NCBI GenBank assembly: GCA_009767595.1
Contig: VSDK01020415.1
Coordinates: 82,986 to 146,985 of the forward strand
Origin: Symbiodinium kawagutii
Lineage: Eukaryota > Sar > Dinophyceae > Suessiales > Symbiodiniaceae
Reading direction: 5' to 3'
Length of the DNA: 64,000 nucleotides
Part shown: in pieces, positions 44,401 to 56,400 of the stretch
How the letters are laid out: each line of letters opens with the position of its first letter
How positions within the stretch are numbered: position 1 is the first letter of the stretch
Made by a program: the position numbers and the translations under genes
The notes under the pieces: model-generated
Told to the model about the DNA's origin: nothing
The model's input: only the letters and a program-made list of their open reading frames with translations
The model's database searches: none

Positions 44401-47400
44401 CAGCCGTGACACTGAAGAAGCACATGTCGGCAAACAAGGTCAAGGCCCTTCAGATTCACACAGGCATTGATTTCTGTTTCAAAGGTCAAGTCAAGTCATG
44501 GATGGAGGTTCATCGTCTTCACCGTCCCTCTTGGCTCTTTCATGATCTGCGCAAAATTTCTGAGCTCCATCTTTCTCTTCAAAGCGCCTTCTGGCAGACT
44601 GTCGTCTCTCTAAGCTTGGTCGGCAGTCGGCACTGTGCTGAGCTGCTGTTTCGTACTGCTCTGCCATCTCCAACCAAGCTGCCAACAAACCGATTGGTCT
44701 GCCTTGTGAACGATTTTGTTTCGATTCTTTGACTGTTCTGGTTCTCCTGCAATTTCCTGAATGGAAGCTGCAATGCGCAACCAAGTTTTGGGCTTTGATG
44801 TTGTACCTCACAGACCCATGGCTGTAATCGAACCTGATGTCAGCCATTCGTTCCAGGGCGGCAGGCCTGGGCGCCTTTGAAGATTTCTTTGGAGCTGCTT
44901 TTGGGGCAGGCGCCTGTCCATCAGAACCTTCTGCATCAGAATGGTCAGGTGACCCGACAACAACGTTTCCGTCAACATTTCGAGCAACATCGATAGACAC
45001 ATCGGAAAGGCCAGACATAGATGATATAGAAGATGATGATGATGATGAAGAATCAGAATCTACGTCGCTGTCAGGCTTATCGGACATCACCTTTTGTTCA
45101 GAATCTTTTGCGATAAAAGAAGACAACAGAGCATCATCTGGATCCCCAACGTCGCCGGTGGTGGCACATGGAGGCTCAGCTGTTGCTCCTGCTTCACTTG
45201 ACAAGTTGTTGCTTGAAGTCTGAGCGGTGGCAGCGTCATCAAAATCTTGGTTCAAACATCTCTGACCCAAATCAAGTTCATTGCTGCTTGCGTGGCCGCC
45301 CATCTCATCAGCTTCGATTGTTTCAAGGTGCTCCCCCAAATCAAACTGTTCGTTGGTGGCGCTGCCGTCAAGCTGGTACAAAAGGTCAACCTCTGCCTGG
45401 TCCAACCATGCTCCTGCTGCACCTATCCAATCCCCTTCTTCATCTGCTTCAGAATCCAATTGCAAATCATCGCCGTTTTGGATGCCGTGTTCTTCTGCAT
45501 ACTCAAAAGCACGATCAAAATCAAATTCATCGCTGTCTGCTAAACTTGGGGCGTAGCCATCCACATCTGAATCATGGGAAGCTGCACCTGCTGCATTGCC
45601 CTGTTGCGCTGACTCATTCTCCTTGACTTCATCATGGGAAAGCTCGGGCTGAGCAACCTGGGCATCCCGGGAAGCTTTGTTGGCATTCTGCTTCTGCTTG
45701 GGCTCTTTGGGAACGGCTGCTCCTGATTTGCTTGGCCCTTGGCGTTTGGATTGTCTAGCTGCCCTAGGTTTTTGCTCTGCTTCCCAACCAGCCCACAAAA
45801 ACCGTGGAAAACCGGAAGATGAATCAATCCCAGCCATGGTTGGCCCTTGGATTTCAACATGGTGCGGAATCATCTCTGAAGAAAACACGTGGCGCTTGCT
45901 TTGCACCAAAAGGCAAACCTCGCCAATCCATGGGCTTGTCAAATCGAATGTAGCAAAAAGATGCAGCGCCAAAGTTACGGAATCCAGAAACTGGTGAACA
46001 CCCTCTCTTTGGTCAGCTAAGCGCAGTGGAAGAAAGGAAGGATGCCTCGGTTCCCTGCTGTCATCATGGGCAAGCTTGATTAAAGTCATCATCCAAGTCT
46101 GGCAGTTGCAATAACCCAAATGGTAATACAAAGGAGGAAACTCAGAGTGAGGATGCCTTTGAAATTTCAAGACCACCAAGTTGGCACTGAGCTGTTTCTT
46201 TGCAGTAGTGCCTTTTTTGAAGATGGTCCTCAGCCAGGATTGAAGTTTCGAATTGAATAGCACGGCATGTTTCCCACTTGGATTTCTGCAGACGCACAGC
46301 CCCACTTTGCAGCATTTCTTGGCAGTAAACATCTTGGCAGCGTTGTGTTCAACTTTCTGGGAGTCGCTATTGAGGTAGCATTGATTGCAATCATCCCAAT
46401 ACTCGTCCAAGCGTGTCCGGACACCCCAAGCTGAACCGGAAGATTCGGACAAAGCAGCCTCAGCAGCTGCACATGTCACAATGTCATGGTTTGACTGTTT
46501 TGCTTTGTGCCTAAAAAACTAAAAGCGCCACAAATGGCCCACTGGTTCAAACGTGGTTTGATGTATTCGAACAATTATTTGCTGTGGAAAAAAGTTGGGG
46601 GTAATCGAAAACAACACATATGATGCTTCGGGTTCATCACCATTCAATTGCGCATTGCGAATCCAAAATGCATCCCACAAGAACATATGCACTGTTATAC
46701 ACATGTTTGATCAATGACCATGCCAGGCTTCCTAAAATCCATGCCAGCACCTAAATCACCAAAACATTCATCACTGATACAAGATACTTCAACACGTACA
46801 TATGTTCAAAATTCCAAACCGCAAAGAACATACGATAACAATACTTTTGCCGATTGCCTCTGTTGACACAAACTCTCCAACATGCCCGATTCTGAAGGCA
46901 TATGCCATAGGTTACTAGGTTATCACATGATCGGTAAGTCAAAGCCAACCTTGGGAATTGGGAAAAAACACAATGTTGATTCAATCAAGGCTGGGAGGCA
47001 TGGGTCAGAAGGTCAGCAGGGAGCATCAATTCAAGCCATGGAAGGCCATTTGGCTTCGGCAGCATGATGGGGCCCCCTTGGCCTTGGCCAGCTACATTGG
47101 CCAACACATTGAACTCTTGATCATCTTTCAGAAATGAATTGCAAGCCACATTGCCACTGTGATGGCGCCCCACCGCACTGGAATCATCAAGGAAAGATTT
47201 CACGGCCTGAACCGATTTTTCCCGGGCATTGTTGATATTCTCGAAGCAAGTCTTCACCTTGGCATTGACAACCTTGAGCTCGTCCAACAAGGATTGAGCT
47301 GGATGAAACACCTGCAGCTGGCTTTCAATGGAACTTTCCTGCAAAACTTGGATTTGGCTTTGGCTTTGTTGCCCTGATGAGCAAGCACGCCCTCTGGAAG

Positions 47401-50400
47401 CCTCCATTTCCAACTGCAAAGCTCTAGCCAACGAGTCCTGAGAGCAATTGGAACCATGTGATGGAGAAGCAGCGTTCGCTGATTCAGCTGGGAGCGATGG
47501 CAAGGCCAGCAAGGCCTTTGGTGGCCTCTGTTGCTTGACGCCAGCTCCAAAAGCTTTGAAACCCTTTCGATGACTGACTGTAGCAAACCCCCCAATTCGT
47601 TTGTATTCAGCTTTTTGCTCAGGCGTCAATGCATTGTAAGCTGCCGCCAACGCCTTGAACAAAGGTTTGGTGAGTTTGCAGCCCTTGCTCTTAGCAGAAA
47701 CAAATGCTCGCCAAGACCCCCCACCTCCACGTCTCTTCTTCTTCAAGTGAGCCTTCTTGGCAGCTTGTTTCTGAAATGTTTTCAATTTTCTTCGGCTTTG
47801 CAGGGAATCGAAATAAAGATATGTCAAAAAGTTTGCTTTGTGTTGGCAAGCGGTTCGCAGCATCCAGTCAGCGTTCAGCATCTTAAGCGTCACAGCTTTA
47901 GCCAAGGACCGGGTCTGGATCACTTTTCTACTGATGGCATGTTGGCGCTCTATCGCTGCAATGTCACAATCACCCAGAGTGGCAATGGCCTCCAAAAGTT
48001 TTTGACATTGTTCTCCACAAAAGTCTGCTTCAGAATTGAAAGTGCGACAAAGAGTTTGGGCCAACTCGTCCTGGACACAAGGAGGATCCCGAAAAACAGC
48101 TGCTGCATGTTCTGGACTCAGCAACGCCGAAAACAACTTGTAGGGATACTTGCCCCATCGCCAATGGATCAACTGGAAAACGCTGCATGCCAGCCTGGAA
48201 AGCATGCTGAAACAAAGCACGCTCACATAGCTCTTGCAATCGGCTGGATCAACAATTTTCGGTGGGGCTTCCAACAAAACAGCAATCTTGTTGAAAAAGC
48301 TGATGGTGTCTGCTTGGCCCCATGCACTGACAAAGCGGTATTCCCTCTGGCTTCCCGAGCAAGACTTCTCAAACTGTTGTTTGGCCCACCTGTGACTGCT
48401 GCGATGAAGTATCTGCGTCAAAAGAGCTAAGATCGGAGTAAGGTACTGGCGCATGAGGCTCAACATTGTTTTTGGCTTTGGAACATTGCTGGCCTGAGGG
48501 CCAAACACCCAATCACCCACCGAAGTTTTCAGCTTTTCGTGGTAGGTGTGCCAATCAAAAGCCTGATCCTGTTCCTGATCCTTGCTTTGAGGACCTTCAG
48601 CCTCAGGAAACTTCAACGGGTGTGGATCTTCAAGTTCAGTTTCTGGACCAATATCATGATTGTCAGTCTGAGCCGGTTCAAGTTGGCCATCTGGCAAGCC
48701 TTGAACACTAGATCCTTTTCGGAGCTTCCCTGAGTCACCCACAGCAACCTCGTCCCACCCAACAGAACCTTCGTCCAAGTCAACGACATCCACAACATCT
48801 TGATGCAATGATGAGGGCGGTTTGTATTTTGTCCAAGCTGCAATCAGAGGTTCCCAAAGATTGTGACAAACTGCCAGTAAACCAATGTAATCGAGGGCAG
48901 CGTCTGCTCCCAGCCACCGGGAACGTGGGAACAATGGCGCTGAACAAGGCAGCAATGCAGGAACTACAAACTGGAGAAACAATTGCAATGCTTCATCAGC
49001 ATCTTTGTATTGTCCAGACTTAGCGAAGTGTCGGATTTGGCAATCGCGCCAATCTCCATTGCAAAAATGCATCAGAATAGCACGTTGCTTCAAGTTGCGT
49101 CCATACCTCAAACGCTGCCGCGACGATGTGGATTGGGAAACTTCCAATGAAAATGAGTCTGGCACTGCACAAAAAATGTCCAAGGCATCTTGCTTGAACT
49201 CCAGGGCATCCGCATTGAATGGAGGTTCTCCAATGCACAGCTCGAACCTTGAAGAAATTATATCAGACAAGTAGGCCTGAAGCTTCCCAAGTGATCCAGC
49301 TGGACTCATAGATAGAGAGAAGTTGATGACAGCGGATATTGATGGACCTGACAACTCGAAAACTCGGGCCTGGCAGGTCGATGCTTTGTGCACATCACAC
49401 AATGTGCTAATCCGTGCCCAACCACTGTATCGGCTTTGAAGAATTCGTTCAGCAACTTCGTTTGCACTGAATTCATCTGTGCAAAACATGAACAACTTAT
49501 GGGCAAATAAGTTGGCCACCGAATCCAGCTCTGGCAACTTGAAACTTCTTTCCAATGCACAAGCCAGGTTCTGCCCGGTCTGTTTGTCCAACACTTGCAG
49601 TGGAACAGGGATTTGTCCAGAAATGAGCATTGTTTCTTTCGTTTGCTTTGAACGCAGAAGAATGGAAATCGAATACTCCGTCTGCAAGATTTTGGCTAGC
49701 TGTGTCCGTGTCTTTGAAGGAGGCTGGTTATTCTGAATCAAGTTCAAAGATTCTTGGGAGTCAGGCCTCCCACCATCCTCCATCGAATTGCTGGCCAAGT
49801 CCTGCAAGGATATCTTGCTAGGCGTCTCGTCGAAACGAAATTTGGCAATAAAGGCCACTCCGTCATGAGACTTGCCCACCATGGTCTTGATTTTCTGCAG
49901 CAAATTTCCCCAAAGTTTGCAGGATATGTTTTTGTAGGCTGCTGCTGCATGCCCCAAAGATCTGCTAAGGGCCTTGTCATCAACTTCGAGGAAAGCGGCA
50001 TCTCTTGTGATGGAACAATATCCTCTGTATGGCTGAAAAAAATGTTCCAGTGTCTTCTGAGCATCATTGGGACTTGTAGACATTTGCTTCGCGTCAGAAC
50101 TGGAACTTTGAATGTTCAGTTGCTGCCCTGGCCCTTTCCCCCAACCTTGTCCAAACAAGTTCTGAGCAAAACTCTGAACACATCCAAAATCAGGAAGCGC
50201 AAAGCTGGAGCCACCAGCCTTGGCAGCTTCTTTTGCTGCAGACTCCAAATGTTCACTGGCAGATTGAAAAAGCCGTTGCTCCAAAGAAGTCCCAAGGCAG
50301 GGATGGCCATCACGAAGCACAATGGATGATCTTGCTCCCCCAATGTTAGATTCGAATTCAGGCTGCAGTTTCTGTTTCTTAATCGTTTTAGCCTCCCGAG

Positions 50401-53400
50401 CTTTCTGGCAAATTTCTTTTCGCGACATCTTCGGTTTCACGTCTGCTTCTTCTTCTTTCAAGGATTCCCGCAGCGCTTTCCGGAAAGAATGGCTGCCATA
50501 GACGCCACGTGGCCTCCCTCTTTTCGGTCCTTCAGGTTTCGAGGGTCGAAAGCCAAACGGTCCAAACGGAGATCCAGAGCTGGCGCTGGGCTCACATGGC
50601 ATCTCAAGATGATGCTCCATCTTGGACTCGGACTCAGCCTCAGCTACGGATAACCATCCAACATCGGGCTCAGAATCATCATCCTGAACTGGTTCTTGTG
50701 AAGGCGCAGATTCAAATTCCAACGCTGTGGGTTCTGCTGCTTTAGCCACTTCGATTTGACTCACACCTTCCCAGCCGTCCTCATCTTCATTGTCCGATCC
50801 AAAAAAGCTGGTCTGACAGCCCGGACCCTCCATCTCCATCCAATATGAGACATCGGAGCACGATAGGGAGAAATCAATACAAAACGAGAGGCAGGAATGT
50901 GACCATGGCGAATTGCTGGGAAAAAAAGATCAGAAAAGGGACAAAAGTGTCTTACCATCTAGGATCCATTTCAATGGATGGAAACTATATGTGTTGATAT
51001 GATGTATCAAGGTCCAAAGCCCAAGCAAGCAAACATCTGGATTCTGGATGAAAGCTAGGCTGCTTGGATCTACCCTGGGAACCCGTTGATGATAGACCAT
51101 GCTACCGCAAACAGTCTGACAGACCTTGTCCAATCTAGAGTGTGCTGTTACCCTGATGATTGCTTCCAAAAGGATGCAAGCGTTGGCGCTCGCCAACCTG
51201 GCAACAACAGAGTCTTTCTCTAACCATGTCATCACTGATTGTTTTGGATTCTTCACTTCGCAGGCTGTGTTTTTCACAGCGCTTGGCGCTTGATGATGGA
51301 CAAAGCGCGATGGGGCATCATGGCCACGACCAAGGATTCAAAACCCTATGGCTGACCGGTGTGGGTGTCAATTCTCGTAAGCTCAAAATAAACTGTGGGC
51401 TGCCTAACCGGCATGTGTTCAAGATTACATCCACTGTTACATACATATCCTGCATGATATGTTTGAAGAATGTTTGACCACGATGATCAAATTACGTGTA
51501 TTGCATTCATAACTGAATGGACCTACAAACGCCATTGCGCTCAAAGACTTAAGCACGCAATTACACGTGGAATTAGATGCACTACCTACATGCACTTTGC
51601 ACATGAATGAAAACACGCATGGATTTGCAAGAGTCACACATGACATATTGACATGCTTCAATACATATGATATATTCCGCACTTTCATAGACATATACAT
51701 ACATGCCTGCAAATGGATGGCACCTACATCTCCATAAGTACATAGATACATACGCGATAGATTACAAAAATAGATGTACATACATGCGTCCATCCATCCA
51801 TCCATCCATCCATCGATCCATCCATCCATCCATCCATCCATCCACCCATCCATCCATCCATCCATCTCCGTTGATCCATACATCCATCCATCCATCCATC
51901 CATCCAACCATCCATCCATCTCCGTCCATCAATCCATCCATCTCCGTCCATCCATCCATCCATCCATCCATCCATCCATCCGTCGCTCCATCCATCCATC
52001 CATCCATCCATCCATCCAACCATCCATCCAACCATCCATCCATCCAGCCATCTGTCATCCATCCATCCATCCATCCATCCATCCATATTTTTCCACCTCG
52101 ACGGACACACACACAGAGACATCCATCCATCCATCCATCCATCCCTCCATCCATCCATCAATCCATCCATTCACCCACCCACCCACCCATCCATCCATCC
52201 ATCCATCCATCCATCCATCCATCCATCCATATTTTTCCACCTCGACAGACACACACACACACAGACATCCATCCACCCATCCATCCATCCATCCATCTCC
52301 GTCCATCTCCGTCCATCCATCCATCCATCCATCCATCCACCCATCCATCCATCCATCGATCCATCCATCCATCCATCGATCCATCCATCCATCCATCGAT
52401 CCATCCATCCATCCATCCTTGTAATTGCGCGCACCTCGGCATACATACAGACACGCTCGCACGCATTGCCCATCAAACCATGCACCCACCCGTCCACCCC
52501 TCATTCCATCCACCAACCCACTCCTTTATCCATCCATCCACCCGTCCGCCCATCACCCATCCATTCCACCCACCCATCCATCCAAATTTTTCCACCTCAA
52601 CATATGCACAAACATCCATCCACACATCCATCCATCTCCGCTGATCCATCCACCGCCATCCAGCTCCATCCATCTCCATCCATCCCCATCCCCATCCCAT
52701 TCTCATCCCATCACCATCCCCATTCCCAATCCATCCCCATTCCCATCCCCATCCACCCATCCACCCATCCACCCATCCACCCATCCACCCATCCATCCAC
52801 CCGTCCATCCACCCATTCATCCATCCGTCCATCCACTCATCCATTCATCCATCCATATTTTTCCACCTCGACATATGTACAGACATCCATCCATCCATCC
52901 ATCCATCCATCCATCCAACCAACCCATCCATCCATCCATCCATCCATCCATCCATCCATCTCTGTCGATCCATCCATCCATACATACATACACATCTAAT
53001 GCAACATATCAATGTTTTTAATATATACACAGATGCGTGGGGCATACATAGATACAATACATATACGCATGCGTGATGGTATGTTCAGCTATTCAAGCAA
53101 ATCTAGCTGTATGATCTTGGGAATCTTGCGGCATGATCGTTACAAAGTTGCTCCCGCAAATGCGGCAGATCGGAGATCGAAGGAAAATAGTGAGAAATGG
53201 AAACGCTGAAAGCATTCATTACTGTTGTCATTATCCCCCTGAGTGGTTCATGCCTCAACTGCGACCAATCGGATCAAGGAAACAAACCTGCGTGGTTTCC
53301 TAGTGGAAAAAGCAGGATATCTGGTATCTGCCCAGGGCATGTTCGAAACTTCTGAATTGTTCAAACTCGTCTCTTGCTACCTCTAAAAAAAAGGTGGCAG

Positions 53401-56400
53401 GCAAAAGGCTAAGGCTAAGCCCTGTCCAGCGCAATCTAAGTTCTTAGTTTATCAAAAGCTTTGCCAAAGACCCAGGACCCAGTTCGGAAGCAACAATTCC
53501 AATAAAGAGAAAACAGCCATCTAACGGTTGATGAAGGTCATGGTTCCATTCGAAAGGGAATGGTTTCAGATACCTAGCTGGGGGAAGCATCTCACCACTC
53601 AGGAGCGCACCTCGGCCTGCGAATGTCGAGCCAGGAGCTGGAGTCCATGTGCACCCAGGAAGCGTGATAGCCAATGAGCCGCGCTGTGGGACGCATCACT
53701 TTGACGGCGCGGATCTTCTCCAGCAGACTGCAAGCGAAGGATTGACAATTTCAACCGCTCATCATTAGCTGTTGGCAAGGAAAAAATACCCACAGATATA
53801 ATTACCCATACACAAAATAACCAAATCATGGTTGAACATGAAATCATATATTGAAAATTTTGAAATGACAAATATGTGAATTCCCGGCTGCGACAACGTG
53901 TGAACAAAATTTGCCAATGGCAAATACAATTCTTTCCACCCTTCCTTGATGGGACCGTCATATCTGTCATATCTGCGATGTTGCTTCCATAAAAGCCAAG
54001 GCTTGAAACTTTAGACTAGACTCTGGAATCTTTGTGCCTGGCCAGAAACCATCAAACATCGAAGATGGAGAGAAAAGGAGATAGAACAAGAAAAAGAACA
54101 GATGGTCTGCAAGCGAAAAAGTAAATGCATATTTGCAAAGTTGAACCGTATTCCCCATACGTCGCTCATGTAGAATCAATACACTATTGTAGGTTCATAC
54201 AGATATCAATCTATGAATATGCTTGGGTTTTCTTGACCTGTATATAATTACTTTACAAGCGAGGTCCTTCCTTCTGTTTGGCTCTTCAAGAAACAGAAGC
54301 AATCAAACTTCCGAAGTACATGAAAGGCGAGGTCAGGTCTCTAGATTCTGGTAAGCCAATTGCAAAGAAAGACCGAATAAAAACAATAGTTCAGATCTGG
54401 TTAGGTTGAATTGATCCTGCTCTTTCTGGAAGGTAGCATTAAAACCTAAGGCCCAGAGCGTAAGAATCGTTAGACCGCGAAAGGTGCCAGGGACCTTGAA
54501 GACTTCCACAAGCAAACGCCAAAAAAATGTGAGTTCAACAAACCTGTCTAAAAGAGAGCGCTCAGAAACTGCCACTAAACAAAACCTTGATTTTTGTTCT
54601 ACATGTCAATGTCATAATTTCAATCTGTCTGTCTGTCTAACTGCCTTTGATCTGCATCACTACTTAACAGTTTAGCCACTTTGAAAAAATGGCATTGCCT
54701 AGCTGAGCAACCCAAGTTCACCTGTTCAGCCTTGCCGTTTTGACCAAAAGAAAGACAAATAACAAATTCAAAATATCAAGAACTGCAGAGTGAAGTGGCC
54801 TGAGAATTCAAATGTGGGATGGAATGATAATCACGAATTTTGTCATAATCAAAACAAATCGCAAATCGGCAGCCTGACTAATGTGGGCAATGAGACTGTA
54901 CTACTCAGTACTTACTTACTAGTAACTAAGAAAGGCCAGCCTGCCATTACTTGAAAATGGGTTGTCAACAAACAATGTCAAACTGGTAAAATTTAATTGC
55001 AGAATTCCAGCATTCATCAAAAGGGAACCCGGCCCAGCTGTCCTCTCGATCGGCCGGTCAAGGGAACCAGCAAACTCTGGAATCGCCAGCCCCTCCACCT
55101 GCTCCGCCACAGCGCATCGAGGCTGGTGGTGCTTCAGCCAGTCTACGAGGTCACGGAATGTGCAGTCATACTTGCTGTGACCACGAACCGATCCTTCAAC
55201 GCTCCTCTTCACACGCTGCCTCGAAAATGGCTGACAAGGCGTGCCTAAGACGCCTATGTCATTGTCACCTCGAGGGGGGCAAAACTGTCCATCCTGGCCA
55301 TGGAACTTGCAGTCTTCGCCCTCGTTTTGGGAATACATCGTTGCAAAGAAGTGCTGGACATCAGGGAAATTCTTCATGATCATCCGGAAGCTGACATCTT
55401 TGCAGTCGCTGCAGCTCAAGCGGTCCACTTGGATCCCCAATAGCTGCAGGGCACAGGAGTCAAGAAAGCAAACAATTCCTGGTCCACCCGGTCAAAAATA
55501 CACAAGATTTGTACACTAGATATCTAAGAGCTCCTGTAAACAATGGAAAAGCAATGATGATGATCAAACAAGAATGCAAATGTCAATGGAAAATTGGCTT
55601 GTCAAAACACAAGGGTGATCTTATCTTCTCGCTAATCTAGGTCAACCCTGAAGGAACACAGCCATGCAGCGGAGATTTACGACTTATATAAATATAATGG
55701 CACACTCGGCAACTGGAATTCGCAGACCTTACGTTCTTGTGGCAGCTGTGGCAATGTACCACAGTCAACGGTGTGAATATGTATCATTTAGTTGCGCATA
55801 CTTCATCACACGTGGCATATGGCATATGGCTTATGAGTACATCTCTCTAGAAATGACCACCAGAAAGTGTGGACCAATTTACATTCTGCAAGAGCTGCGG
55901 CATCTGAGAGCATTGTATCCTGGTAGAATACCGGTAGCAATCGCTCTTCAACCATTTGGCGTCCCAGAAATTGAACCAGCCAACAATCAACATCTGAACA
56001 ACATAAAGCCTTGACATCCGTGCTGGAATGGTCTGGTTGGTGGCACACAGGTCGCAACTGGATTCAAATATCCTACCAAATGTCCCTGGGTCTAGTTACT
56101 AGTTTCAGCATGGACTGGCGTGTAAACATTGAAAACATTAATAATATATAACCGTTAACCAATACCATGGGAACACAGCATCACTAATCACTAAGACAAT
56201 TGAGACACCCTTACTTGTGAATGTTTGCACCACACAATCTTTCTAGCCTGTTCTGTCTACTTGGGAAAGTGAAAGCTTAAACTTGAAAAAAATCCCCTGA
56301 TGTTTTCTTTTCTGGTTTTGGAACTTCCCGCCTTAAGGACCCATCCTTCAGCCAGCATCCCGCTGCATCCAGAGACGACGTTGAGCTTCAACCGGGCAAT

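Noticed and set aside
51790..52985. CRISPR-like array
   Set aside because: The repeats are simple tetranucleotides without unique spacers of constant length, in a eukaryotic intron.
51700..53020. Long Ile-His-Pro-Ser and Met-Asp-Gly-Trp open frames
   Set aside because: Direct translation of the CATC repeat in different frames; no evidence of coding.
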